Below are positions 8,782 to 16,708 of a stretch of 64,000 nt of DNA, piece by piece. Position numbers and translations under genes: made by a program. The stretch comes from Acidicapsa acidisoli. Its GTDB lineage: Bacteria; Acidobacteriota; Terriglobia; Terriglobales; Acidobacteriaceae. The stretch covers positions 868,001-932,000 of the forward strand of contig NZ_JAGSYI010000001.1 in the NCBI RefSeq assembly GCF_025685625.1, read 5' to 3'. Each line of letters starts with the position of its first letter. Within the stretch, counting starts at the first letter, position 1. Under the pieces are notes generated by a model that was given only the letters and a program-made list of their open reading frames with translations, searched no databases and had not been told where the DNA came from.

Positions 8782-9450
8782 GTGATGACAATGTTCGCCT
8801 CAGCCACCACGTATGGCACGACCGCCAAATCGCTCAGCGTTCGGGAAGCTCAGGAGCTGGTTCGCCAGGAAAGCCTGCAGATCGCCCAGGGGCTGAAACG
8901 TCAGGATGCCGGACTGCTCGACCAGCTGATTGTGCGCTATCAGCATCGGTTGCTGCGATATTTGCTTTACCTGACCAGCAACCGGGAACAGGCGGAAGAT
9001 CTCTTTCAAGAGGTTTGGATGCGGGTTCTGGTTCGTGGCGGGCAATTTGACGGCAAGGCACGGTTCGACACCTGGCTGTTCACGGTAGCGCGAAATCTGG
9101 TGATCGATTGGCGGCGCAAGCGTACCATGTCGAGTCTGGATGAATTGTTCGAGGCTGCAGGCGAAGACGACCGCCCGATAGGGATTGAGATCGCGGCGGA
9201 TGGCCCGTCGCCATTTGACCAGTGCGCCGGCGGCGAGGATCGGGAGCGGCTGACTGCGGCATTGCTGCAGATGGAACCGCTCTACCGGGAGGTTCTGGTT
9301 CTACGCTTCCATGAAGACCTTTCTTTAGAAGAGATAGCAAAAGTTACCCGGGCGCCTCTTTCCACGGTAAAATCACGCTTGTATCGCGGTCTGGCTTCCA
9401 TGAAGCCGAAGTTGCAGGGATCCTACGGGGCGGAGCACACTGCAAATTGA
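8782..9450 (+). CDS. ECF-type RNA polymerase sigma factor
   Basis: A 222-residue sigma-70 family protein with only regions 2 and 4. Region 2 shows LIVRYQHRLLRYLLYLTSNREQ, AEDLFQEVWMRV and ARFDTWLFTVARNLVIDWRR. Region 4 shows ALLQMEPLYREVLVLRFHED and LSLEEIAKVTRAPLSTVKSR, the -35-recognition helix. The two are joined by an acidic linker of about 30 residues. A tentative role is in envelope or stress control, but the regulon is unknown. The next gene (9500) encodes a small membrane protein and may be its partner. The intergenic region upstream (8567-8781) is AT-rich and likely holds the promoter. Confidence 0.93.
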   Translation: MMTMFASATTYGTTAKSLSVREAQELVRQESLQIAQGLKRQDAGLLDQLIVRYQHRLLRYLLYLTSNREQAEDLFQEVWMRVLVRGGQFDGKARFDTWLFTVARNLVIDWRRKRTMSSLDELFEAAGEDDRPIGIEIAADGPSPFDQCAGGEDRERLTAALLQMEPLYREVLVLRFHEDLSLEEIAKVTRAPLSTVKSRLYRGLASMKPKLQGSYGAEHTAN

Positions 9451-9499
9451 TCTTTCTGAACGGCAAGTCAGTTCGCTGCAATAGAGAATCGGAGCAGGA

Positions 9500-9916
9500 T
9501 TGAACGCAGCTTCACATGCCGGGGAAACACAGAACGAGAACCGAGCCGGATCTGCTCCAGCGCAGACGTCTGGGCAGGCTCCTGAAGTGAGTTCCGATCT
9601 GCTGTCCGCCCTGACAGGCCGGGACGCGAACCGGGACCGGGATGTTTCCTTGCGGACTCGCCGTGTCATTATGAGTTCGCTGGGGGTGCTTCGGGAGCGA
9701 AAAGAGGACAAGAGCCGTGTGCGCTCTGTGGCTCTGGCTGTCACATTCGTGATTCTATTGTTGATAGCGCCGTTACTCTGGGAAGCCACGGACAGCCTGA
9801 TCGCCGGCGAGCATCTGGGTGACCCCGGCAGCCAGTTGAGCCTGTGGGCCTGCATTGTTTGCACCACGATGCTGGGCGCCGCGCTGGTGGCTGGCTGGTG
9901 GCGCAAGCGATCGTAA
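9500..9916 (+). CDS. Two-pass membrane protein next to the ECF sigma factor
   Basis: A 138-residue protein starting at TTG with GGAGCAGGA directly upstream. The first 70 residues are polar and probably cytoplasmic. Two hydrophobic segments follow (about 76-93 and 112-130), ending in a basic WWRKRS. Topology and position 49 bases after an ECF sigma gene suggest a membrane partner, but I see no recognisable anti-sigma domain or zinc-binding HxxxCxxC motif. Function is inferred from context only. Confidence 0.68.
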   Translation: MNAASHAGETQNENRAGSAPAQTSGQAPEVSSDLLSALTGRDANRDRDVSLRTRRVIMSSLGVLRERKEDKSRVRSVALAVTFVILLLIAPLLWEATDSLIAGEHLGDPGSQLSLWACIVCTTMLGAALVAGWWRKRS

Positions 9917-9925
9917 GTTTCGTAA

Positions 9926-9967
9926 CAACCTGACAGTATTCTTACCGCAACCTGACACAATCCTTAC
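9926..9967. repeat. Two 20-bp direct repeats, 22-bp period
   Basis: CAACCTGACAGTATTCTTAC at 9926-9945 and CAACCTGACACAATCCTTAC at 9948-9967 match at 16 of 20 positions. A period of two helical turns upstream of the gene at 10073 would suit a tandemly bound regulator. No known family site is recognised. Confidence 0.5.
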
Positions 9968-10072
9968 AAAAAATCGCTTCCCGCCCTCAAAATCGCAACT
10001 TCCTGTGGCCATAGAGCGTCTGTTTACGTAGATTTGCACGGTTAATCTGAGTTATTCTTCCGTGACACCCCT

Positions 10073-10600
10073 ATGCGTGATCCACAAGCTTTCCCGGTCA
10101 ATGAAGATGCGCGGCTGATCCCCATGTGGTCGATCATCGCCGCAGGCATCGCGTTTGTTGTTGTCGAATATTACTGGTGGCTCATCCTGCCGGCCACCCG
10201 TCACCATCCACCAGCGCCACTTGGGCTTCGCGTCTACTTCAACCTCTCATGGGGGCTGCTGGCCGCGCTTTACTTCCTGATGGTTGGCTACGTCAGCCGG
10301 GATGCGCCGCGCCGCTCGATGAGCGCGCGTTTCTGGATGGTGATCTGCTTTGTGCTGCCGGGTGGGATTGGCGCGGTGCTCTATTTCCTGCTCCGGCTGC
10401 CGGTTACTTCGCTTTGCGCCGCGTGCGGTACACATGTGCAGAATGAGTTTCATTTCTGCCCGCAGTGCGCTTATCAGCTTACCGCCAGCTGCGGGAACTG
10501 CTTCCGCTCGGTTCGAATCACCGACCAGTTCTGCACCCGGTGCGGCCATGAGTTGGCCGAGGATCACATGCCCGCGCGCCTGAGGGCAATTGCCGATTAA
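10073..10600 (+). CDS. Membrane protein with double zinc ribbon
   Basis: A 175-residue protein with three hydrophobic segments (about residues 18-40, 54-74 and 88-110) and a cytoplasmic-looking C-terminus with two CxxC...CxxC zinc ribbons: CAACG...CPQC and CGNC...CTRCGHE. The layout matches zinc-ribbon (DZANK-like) domains fused to membrane segments. The role is unknown; such ribbons often mediate protein or nucleic-acid contacts. No good ribosome site precedes the ATG, and ATG at residue 18 is an alternative. A pair of palindromic repeats follows the gene. Confidence 0.8.
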   Translation: MRDPQAFPVNEDARLIPMWSIIAAGIAFVVVEYYWWLILPATRHHPPAPLGLRVYFNLSWGLLAALYFLMVGYVSRDAPRRSMSARFWMVICFVLPGGIGAVLYFLLRLPVTSLCAACGTHVQNEFHFCPQCAYQLTASCGNCFRSVRITDQFCTRCGHELAEDHMPARLRAIAD

Positions 10601-10637
10601 GGTGTAGTCGGCCAGTTTGACGAAATGGCAACCCTCA

Positions 10638-10690
10638 GGGGCTGAAGCCCCGCTCTTATTGCGGGATCTATGTACGGGCTGAAGCCCGTA
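10638..10690. repeat. Two palindromic repeats (family B, core GGCTGAAGCC)
   Basis: GGGGCT/AGCCCC arms at 10638-10651 and TACGGGCT/AGCCCGTA arms at 10673-10690 each flank a central GA. Both share the core GGCTGAAGCC with the element at 13177-13196. They lie between two rightward genes and could fold into hairpins in the RNA. Confidence 0.65.
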
Positions 10691-10790
10691 TCTTTCAAAC
10701 TGATTCCACTACCGACGAAGACCTCGCTCCTGTGTTCCGGCTCCCGAAGAGTATTCTTTAGGGTGAAGTTCGTGGAGGAAGTGGTCTGGC

Positions 10791-11699
10791 ATGGCAAACG
10801 GTATGCTGAAGGACGATTCGCTGCAACCATCTTCCCCTTTGAACGCTCCAAATCCCATGCCCATTACTGCACTGGTGATTGATGACGAGCGGCTGGCTCG
10901 GGAAGAGTTGAAGTTTCTGCTCGACGCTGCGGGCAATGTAGAGGTTCTGGCGGAGGGCGCGAACGGAATCGAGGCTGTGGAACTTATCGAGGAGTACCAG
11001 CCGGATGTGGTCTTTCTCGATGTGCAGATGCCAGGGCTGGATGGGTTTGCCGTTCTCAAGCACCTGATCGAGCATCGCGGCGTAGAGCGGCTCCCGCAGA
11101 TCGTATTTGCCACGGCGTACGACCAGTATGCGGTTCGCGCCTTCGACGTGAACGCCGTCGATTACCTGCTCAAGCCATTTGATGGAAGCAGAATTCAGCA
11201 GGCTCTGGCTCGTGTTCGAGCGCGGCTTATCGATGGCGGGCAGGAGGGCAACGGCACGAATGGCACGGGAACGGGTTCCGGAGCGAAACCCGGCTCGGAC
11301 GCCGAAATCAGTACCCTGTTGGAGATGCTGCATCGCCAGCAGGCTTCCCCGCGCAGCGCAACTCCCAGCAAATTGATTGTGCAAGTGCAGAGCCGGCTTC
11401 TGCTGGTGGATCAGGCAGAGATCTGCTATGCCGCCATCGAAGAGGGAACGATCCGCGTGGTTACACCGACGATCGAGGGGCATTCAAAGTGCCGGACCCT
11501 GGAAGAACTGCTTGAACTGCTCGATCCGAATCTTTTCTGGCGGGCGCACCGGGGATTTGTGGTCAGCATCAACCACATTCGCGAGGTGGTGCCGTGGTTC
11601 AAGTCCAGCTACCAGTTGCGCATGGATGACCGGAAGCAGACGGAGATTCCGGTGAGCCGGGCGCAGACGCGACGACTGCGTGAGCTCTTCAACCTTTAG
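10791..11699 (+). CDS. Response regulator, REC-LytTR type
   Basis: A 302-residue two-component regulator. The receiver domain (about 25-135) has the acidic pair Asp31-Asp32, phospho-acceptor Asp77 in VFLDVQMPGLDG, Thr108, and Lys128 in YLLKPF. A flexible Gly/Asn/Thr-rich linker follows. The C-terminal LytTR DNA-binding domain (about 195-300) includes IRVVTPTIEGHSKCRTLEEL, FWRAHRGFVVSINHI and IPVSRAQTRRLRELF. GGAGGA lies about 10 bases before ATG 10791; ATG 10857 is an alternative start. No histidine kinase is adjacent, so its partner is elsewhere. Confidence 0.93.
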   Translation: MANGMLKDDSLQPSSPLNAPNPMPITALVIDDERLAREELKFLLDAAGNVEVLAEGANGIEAVELIEEYQPDVVFLDVQMPGLDGFAVLKHLIEHRGVERLPQIVFATAYDQYAVRAFDVNAVDYLLKPFDGSRIQQALARVRARLIDGGQEGNGTNGTGTGSGAKPGSDAEISTLLEMLHRQQASPRSATPSKLIVQVQSRLLLVDQAEICYAAIEEGTIRVVTPTIEGHSKCRTLEELLELLDPNLFWRAHRGFVVSINHIREVVPWFKSSYQLRMDDRKQTEIPVSRAQTRRLRELFNL

Positions 11700-11764
11700 A
11701 ATGAGGCCGGATTTCTCTTCCGTGCATCCTTGAATCAGCAGGCGAACGAAGGGGTTGGAGCATT

Positions 11765-11935
11765 ATGGGGCTATTTAAATTCGTGACCAACGGGTTTATC
11801 AACTTCTTCGGGATCACCCAGCCAACACCGCAGCATGAGCGGCAGGCGATCTGGTTCATTACCGGACTGCTGGTGCTGATCGTACTGGGGGCTGCTGTGG
11901 TTTTTGGCGTGATTGTGATGGCCTTTGGGCGGTAG
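11765..11935 (+). CDS. Small single-pass membrane protein (56 aa)
   Basis: ATG at 11765 with GGAG four bases upstream opens a 56-codon frame ending at TAG 11933-11935. The first 28 residues are amphipathic (MGLFKFVTNGFINFFGITQ...), followed by a long hydrophobic helix (about residues 30-54). The ribosome site, charge pattern and clean membrane helix make it a credible gene although it is short. It follows the response regulator by 65 bases. Function unknown. Confidence 0.62.
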   Translation: MGLFKFVTNGFINFFGITQPTPQHERQAIWFITGLLVLIVLGAAVVFGVIVMAFGR

Positions 11936-11962
11936 GGCTGAAGCGCGGTTGCGTCGGCCTTT

Positions 11963-12005
11963 GTGGTTCCCACCCTTCGCAAAAGACGCGAAGGATGGGG
12001 CACCC
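11963..12005. repeat. Palindromic intergenic repeat (family A)
   Basis: Arms CCCACCCTTCGC and GCGAAGGATGGG pair with a single mismatch around a short loop, followed by the TGGGGCACCC tail. The mismatch is at the same place as in the copy inside glmS (29467-29514). It lies between the convergent genes ending at 11935 and 12058. Confidence 0.65.
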
Positions 12006-12057
12006 AGATTTGTGGTAGCTACGTAAGTAGATAAAAGAATGTATTGTTGCTTGCTAC

Positions 12058-12894
12058 TTAGTCGTAGCGTTCGAAGATGATCTGTTTCTTGTGCCAGCCG
12101 AAGCCGGTGAGGCGCTCTCGAACGGCCGAAACCATGTTGTTGAGGCCGCAGATGTAGGTATGGATATCGAAGGTCGGAGTCTGGTTTTGTAGCATTTCTT
12201 CGACGGCTACAGCAGTTTCTGCGACCGCGCCGGCTACAGCGGCTGAGGCGAGAGTGGCGGCATGGCCGCGGGTCTCGACAATGTGGCCCAAATACTCCTG
12301 CACGTAACCTCGGTGCCCTTCCCACTCATCGCCCGCGCGGCTGAGGGTGGTGATGTAGTGGAAATTCTCGTGCTCGGCGGCGATGCGGTCGAAGTAGTCG
12401 CGGTAGTAAAGCTCGCTTTCGTAGCGCGTGCCATAAATCAGCCAGAACTGCTTGCCTTCGCTCCGGTCTTCCCCGGCGTGTTCGCCTTCTTCCGGAAAGA
12501 GCCATTGGGTGAAGGAGCGCATGGGTGCAATTCCAGTGCCTGTCGCAACAAAGATGGAGTCTGTCAGCGGAGAGCGAAGGGTAAAGTTCCCGTGAGGTCC
12601 GTGGACCTGAACTGTGCCACCCTCGGGCAGATCGCAAAGGTGATTTGAGAAGAAGCCATTTTCGACGCGGTTCACGCACAGGTCAAAGCGGTTGGCGCTG
12701 GAGGCTGACGCTATCGAGTAGGCTCGCGTCTGGGTCTTGCCCCGGCCATCGACGGCAACGGTGGAGATGAATTGTCCAGCGGCGAAATCGAAGGTGGGCA
12801 TCTCGTCGATCTGAAATTCGAGGTGATAGCACTGGGCTATATCCGAAATGCAAGCTTTCTGCACGAGGCGGGCAGTATAGGTTTGACGGAGCAA
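12058..12894 (-). CDS. Ferredoxin-NADP reductase-like flavin oxidoreductase
   Basis: A 278-residue cytoplasmic FAD/NAD(P) reductase. The FAD domain contains RAYSIAS (RxYS motif, residues 57-63) and GFFSNHL. The nucleotide domain begins VATGTGIAPMRSF (about 117-128) and carries WLIYGTRYESEL and YICGLNNMV near the C-terminus. Such proteins pass electrons between NAD(P)H and ferredoxin, flavodoxin or an oxygenase; the partner is not encoded nearby. An unusual Ala/Val-rich stretch (about 208-240) interrupts the nucleotide domain. The start is TTG with weak ribosome-site support; GTG at codon 11 is an alternative. Confidence 0.87.
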   Translation of the reverse strand: MLRQTYTARLVQKACISDIAQCYHLEFQIDEMPTFDFAAGQFISTVAVDGRGKTQTRAYSIASASSANRFDLCVNRVENGFFSNHLCDLPEGGTVQVHGPHGNFTLRSPLTDSIFVATGTGIAPMRSFTQWLFPEEGEHAGEDRSEGKQFWLIYGTRYESELYYRDYFDRIAAEHENFHYITTLSRAGDEWEGHRGYVQEYLGHIVETRGHAATLASAAVAGAVAETAVAVEEMLQNQTPTFDIHTYICGLNNMVSAVRERLTGFGWHKKQIIFERYD

Positions 12895-13250
12895 ATTGGG
12901 TTCTCGCTTGAAATCGGAGTAAGGCCAGATGCGGGAAACGATCTCGCCTGCATGCGCCGATGAAACCGCTTCGAGCCTGATCTGATTATAAGACGGAGCC
13001 CGCTGCTATTTTGTGGCGTGGATTATACGGGTTGAGTTCGACGATGTAACTTCTTTTGCAATGTACGACGGCCCGGGCACTTATCTGCCCAGGCCGCTTT
13101 CTGCTCTTTGACTGGAAATTACGCTATTCGGAACATTCCCTCGGCGGCTAAAGCCAGCTGATTGGCTTGACTCTACGGCGTGGCTGAAGCCACGCCCTTT
13201 CAAGACAACAGGCTCCGGACAACCTGGCTCCGGGCTTGTTCAGAAGTTTC
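12895..13250. other. Intergenic region with family B palindromes
   Basis: No credible gene. It holds the upstream region of the flavin reductase gene, a GC-rich imperfect hairpin near 13070-13100, and family B repeats at 13146-13155 and 13177-13196 before the end of the dps gene. Confidence 0.6.
13146..13196. repeat. Family B palindromes (core GGCT-AA/GA-AGCC)
   Basis: GGCTAAAGCC at 13146-13155 and a perfect element with arms GGCGTGGCT / AGCCACGCC around GA at 13177-13196. The second is followed by CTTTC, so it may also help terminate a rightward transcript. It shares its core with the copies at 10638-10690. Confidence 0.65.
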
Positions 13251-13775
13251 TTAGTGTGCGCGCAGGGTTTCGAAGAGGAACCATGCCCTGCGTTCTGCCT
13301 GATCGATCCAGTTTTCGAGCAGGCTGGTTGTGGCTACGTCGTTGTGCTTGGAAGTGATTTCATGCGTCTCGCGCATGAATTTGACCAGTTGCATGTTGTC
13401 CGAGTGCAGTTCGGAAAGCATGTCTTTCGGAGCCACGAAGGCTTCGGAATTGTCTTTCAATCGCTGGAAATGGGCGATGTCGGCGATGGAGTGCAGAGTG
13501 GTTTCGCCGATCTTGCGGGCGCGCTCTGCGATTTCGTCGGTAATTTCAAAGATCTGATCCGCGTGCTCGTCGAGCAGGAGATGGTAATCGCGGAAGTGGG
13601 GGCCGCTCATGTGCCAGTGGAAGTTCTTCGTCTTGATGTACAGAACAAAGGTGTCGGCTAAGAGATGCTTCAACTCCTCGGCGATCTCCACAACGCCCTT
13701 GCGCGCAAGGTCGGTTGGAGTCTTCAGTTCCTTGCTCTCCCGGGTATCCAGAACTGCTGATTCGCTCTTTGACAT
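13251..13775 (-). CDS. dps: Dps-family ferritin-like DNA-protection protein
   Basis: A 174-residue protein that would form a dodecameric shell oxidising and storing iron with peroxide. The intersubunit ferroxidase residues line up with E. coli Dps: His53 (FHWHMSG), His65 (DYHLLLDEH), Asp69, Asp80 and Glu84. The start at ATG 13773-13775 is fixed by AAGGAGAG five bases upstream; the frame is open to 13874 but those residues have no support. A charged N-terminal tail may contact DNA. Monocistronic. Confidence 0.92.
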   Translation of the reverse strand: MSKSESAVLDTRESKELKTPTDLARKGVVEIAEELKHLLADTFVLYIKTKNFHWHMSGPHFRDYHLLLDEHADQIFEITDEIAERARKIGETTLHSIADIAHFQRLKDNSEAFVAPKDMLSELHSDNMQLVKFMRETHEITSKHNDVATTSLLENWIDQAERRAWFLFETLRAH

Positions 13776-13984
13776 TTTTCTCTCCTTGAATGCCGTCCCC
13801 GAACAAGCTAAAGCACGATTCCTATGCCGATCACTCGTAATTCTGGAGTGTCCGGTGCTGAGCTGGTGGGCCATTCAGGCCAAAATCAGCGGCGCACCAT
13901 CGTGCGAGAGTATTTCGGGATTGGCATGCATTCCATAAGATGCGTTTTACCTCAAGTAGACGCGGCGATTCGTTGAAATTCCTG

Positions 13985-15757
13985 TTACGGTTTCTGGCTG
14001 GCCAGTCGGGCGGCCTCGAATTCGTCGCCCTTGTTCCATGTGATTGGCGTTGTGGACGAGATTGCCTGCCAGCCGAGGTCCATGCCGAAACGAACCAGTT
14101 TGGCGTTGCCGGCAAAGTCCCAGTCGGGATGGTAGTTGTCGGAGAAGTTGTGGTAGTCGTTGGCGACGAAGTCCTTCAGCTTGGTTTCGCCCCAGGCGTG
14201 ATCGTGCCCTTCGAAGAGCGTCCCTTCATCTACGGAAAAGGCGGGAATGCCAACGCGTGAGAGCGAGAAATGGTCGGAGCGGTAGTAGCTGCCGGCCTCG
14301 GGCCGGGGGTCGGGAACGATGGTCATGTCGAAGGCCTTGGCGGTCTTTTCGACTTCAGGATAGAAGCTGGTGCGCTGAGCGCCGTTGACGTCGATCTCCT
14401 GCGGTTTGCCGATGGGCAGGATCATGTCGTAGTTGATGTCGAGCGCGATCTGGCCTGCGGGAACGGGCGGGTTCTGGCCGAGGTATTCGGAGCCCAATAG
14501 GCCCTGCTCTTCGGCGGTGACGGCGGAAAAGATTACGGAGTGCGGCAGGGGAATCTTGACCTGGCTCCAGACGCGGGCCATCTCCAGGAGCATGCCAACG
14601 CCGGTTCCGTTGTCGGCTGCGCCGTTGAAGATGTTGTCTCCGGGCGATTTTGGATTGCCATCGGGGCCGGCCACGAAGCCGAGGTGATCGTAGTGCGCGG
14701 TGTAGAGCACCGCCTGGTCGGACGGCGGCTTGACGGCGGGAGGCAGGATGCCAACGACGTTTGCCGACTGGAATGGGCGAACCGTGCTTGCGACGTGGGC
14801 TTGAAGCTTGACCGCCAGTTCGACGGGCTTGAATCCGGGCTTGCCGGCATCGGCGAATTGCTGGTCGAAGTTGAGGCCGGTGGCGGCGAAGATCTTCTTC
14901 GCTACATCGAGCTGAATCCAGCTTGCAGCCTGCAAGTGCGGGTTCTTATCGTCGCGAAGGAAGGTCTTTTCGCTGGTGTTGGAGTTTTTCACCACGTCCC
15001 AGCCGTAGCTGGCGAGATCGGTGCGATGGATAATCAGCGCTCCGACTGCGCCCTTGCGCGCGGCCTGTTCGAATTTGTAGGTCCAGCGGCCGTAGTAGGT
15101 GAGCGCCTTGCCGCCGAAGAATTTCGGATCGTCGGATGGCGGGTCGCCGACGATGCAGAGGATCACTTTGCCCTTCACGTCGACGCCGGCATAGTCGTCC
15201 CAGCCGAATTCGGGAGCGGTGACTCCGTAGCCGACGAAGACGATCGGGGCCTCGATATCGACGGCGGGGGTGAGGGTTTGATTCGCAACGGTGTAGTCGT
15301 CGGCGTATTTCAGCGGAGTTGGTTCACCGGCGGAATTGACCAGGGCGAAATTTGTCTCGTCGGGGTTGACCTTCATGCCGACGAAGTTGATGTTCTGGAA
15401 GTACGTGCCCTGATCGCCAGCGGGTTTGAGGCCATAGAGCGCGAATTGCGTGGCGATGTATTTGGCCGCGAGATCGCCGCCGCGCAGGCCGGGATAACGG
15501 CCTTCGAGCAGATCGTCGGAGAGAAACCTGACGTGGGCGCGGATGTTTTCCGGGTCGACGAGCGGCTCGTATTTCTGGATCGTGTCTACAGGTGCAGCAG
15601 GCGCGGCGGGTGCGGGTGCGGGTTTCTTCTTTTTCTCGAACGGCAGCTTGATCTGAAAAGCATACGCCGACGTGCCCATCATGACGGCGGCCAGCAAAAT
15701 GGCCAGCGTGGTCCTACTGTTGGGCGAGAGAAGCCTTGCAATTTTCTTGGATTTCAC
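13985..15757 (-). CDS. Secreted M28-family zinc peptidase with PA domain
   Basis: A 590-residue exported metallopeptidase. The start is GTG 15755-15757 with GGAG seven bases upstream, which puts a signal peptide first (KSKKIARLL ... GTSAYA). A protease-associated domain lies in the first half, including VKGKVILCIVGDPPSDDP. The catalytic domain keeps the co-catalytic zinc ligands: TAHYDHLG (His, Asp), GAADNGTGVGMLLEMAR (Asp), SAVTAEEQGLLGSEYL (Glu-Glu), NYDMI (Asp) and a late His in GHDHAWGE. It probably acts as an aminopeptidase or carboxypeptidase in the periplasm. The frame continues to 15832 without ribosome-site support. Confidence 0.9.
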   Translation of the reverse strand: MKSKKIARLLSPNSRTTLAILLAAVMMGTSAYAFQIKLPFEKKKKPAPAPAAPAAPVDTIQKYEPLVDPENIRAHVRFLSDDLLEGRYPGLRGGDLAAKYIATQFALYGLKPAGDQGTYFQNINFVGMKVNPDETNFALVNSAGEPTPLKYADDYTVANQTLTPAVDIEAPIVFVGYGVTAPEFGWDDYAGVDVKGKVILCIVGDPPSDDPKFFGGKALTYYGRWTYKFEQAARKGAVGALIIHRTDLASYGWDVVKNSNTSEKTFLRDDKNPHLQAASWIQLDVAKKIFAATGLNFDQQFADAGKPGFKPVELAVKLQAHVASTVRPFQSANVVGILPPAVKPPSDQAVLYTAHYDHLGFVAGPDGNPKSPGDNIFNGAADNGTGVGMLLEMARVWSQVKIPLPHSVIFSAVTAEEQGLLGSEYLGQNPPVPAGQIALDINYDMILPIGKPQEIDVNGAQRTSFYPEVEKTAKAFDMTIVPDPRPEAGSYYRSDHFSLSRVGIPAFSVDEGTLFEGHDHAWGETKLKDFVANDYHNFSDNYHPDWDFAGNAKLVRFGMDLGWQAISSTTPITWNKGDEFEAARLASQKP

Positions 15758-15851
15758 GGGAAACTCCGGACGATTATCGATTGGAGACGCGGTGCTGCAA
15801 AGGATGGTCTCAAATTCCCCGCTACCCTGCAAACGAAACTCTTGCGGCTGC

Positions 15852-16544
15852 TTATTCGAGAAGCCGGGAGATGCGCTCGACCTGCTCGCGCAGTTCCCCT
15901 AGTTCGCGCGTGAGATCGGCAACCTCCGATTCGAGCTGGGCGACGCGCTCGCTGAGTTCCGGATCGGTTGCCTGCGAGCTTGCGTAGGTCGATGAGTTTG
16001 CCGAGCTTGATGAGGCGGAAGCGGATGCGGATTCGAAACCCTGCACGTCGCCGCTGAGCAAATGCGCGTAACGGGCTTCTTTAGTGCCGGGCTGGCGTGG
16101 CAGGACTTTCACCAAGGCCGGATCGCGGGTCATCAGGCGCTGTAAGACGCTTTGCACATCGCCTAATTCGTCAAAGCGGTACATGCGCTCGGTGCGTCCG
16201 CGCAGTTCGCCGGGCGTCTGCGGGCCGCGGAGGAGCAGGACGCAGAGAATTGCGATTTCGCCGCGGGTGAAGTTGAAGACTTCCTGGCAGTGGTGCTCGA
16301 ATTTGGCAACGCGGCCATCTCCGCGGACGGGGGCTGCGAGGTGTTCGTCTTCGAGGCCATGCAGCGCCTGGCGCACCTCAACCTCATCAAGAGCCATCAC
16401 CGGCTCGCGGTTGTTCTTCTGGTTGCAGGCGTTCACCAGCGCGTTGAGCGAAAGCGGATAGTACTCGGGGGTGGTGATCTCCTTCTCGATCAGGGCGCCG
16501 AGGACGCGGGTTTCTACGCTGGTGAGCTGCATTACCTTGGGCAT
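15852..16544 (-). CDS. DUF480 (YceH-like) protein
   Basis: A 230-residue protein of the YceH/DUF480 family, made of two winged-helix domains. Recognisable segments are LTSVETRVLGALIEKEITTP, YYPLSLNALVNACNQKNNR, VAKFEHHC and RGPQTPGELRGRTERMYRF. The C-terminus has a Ser/Ala-rich linker (about 172-190) and a Leu/Glu coiled coil ending in RISRLLE. The cellular role of the family is not established. GAGGAG abuts the first ATG, so ATG at codon 5 (16532) may be the real start. It is 94 bases upstream of the M28 peptidase start on the same strand. Confidence 0.87.
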   Translation of the reverse strand: MPKVMQLTSVETRVLGALIEKEITTPEYYPLSLNALVNACNQKNNREPVMALDEVEVRQALHGLEDEHLAAPVRGDGRVAKFEHHCQEVFNFTRGEIAILCVLLLRGPQTPGELRGRTERMYRFDELGDVQSVLQRLMTRDPALVKVLPRQPGTKEARYAHLLSGDVQGFESASASASSSSANSSTYASSQATDPELSERVAQLESEVADLTRELGELREQVERISRLLE

Positions 16545-16674
16545 CTCCTCGGGAATATTTTCTCAGGCTTCCGCCTGTAACCCAATTGCCTTTGTATTCG
16601 TCTAATTATAGATAAACCATTCTAGATCAGCGCGATCCTGACAGAGAGCCCCAAAACACACCGCAACATTTCTT

Positions 16675-16700
16675 CTCTATTGGCATCTATACCAATAGAG
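16675..16700. promoter_or_regulatory. Perfect inverted repeat at the ribosome site of the FecR-domain gene
   Basis: CTCTATTGG at 16675-16683 and CCAATAGAG at 16692-16700 are perfect 9-bp arms with an 8-base spacer. The right arm runs into the GAGG ribosome site (16698-16701) of the gene starting at ATG 16709. It could be a protein operator or an RNA hairpin that hides the ribosome site. Confidence 0.6.
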
Positions 16701-16708
16701 GTTTGGGG

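Noticed and set aside
14540-15913. 457-codon open frame on the plus strand opposite the M28 peptidase
   Set aside because: Antisense shadow of a gene with clear signal peptide and zinc motifs; its translation has no recognisable domain.
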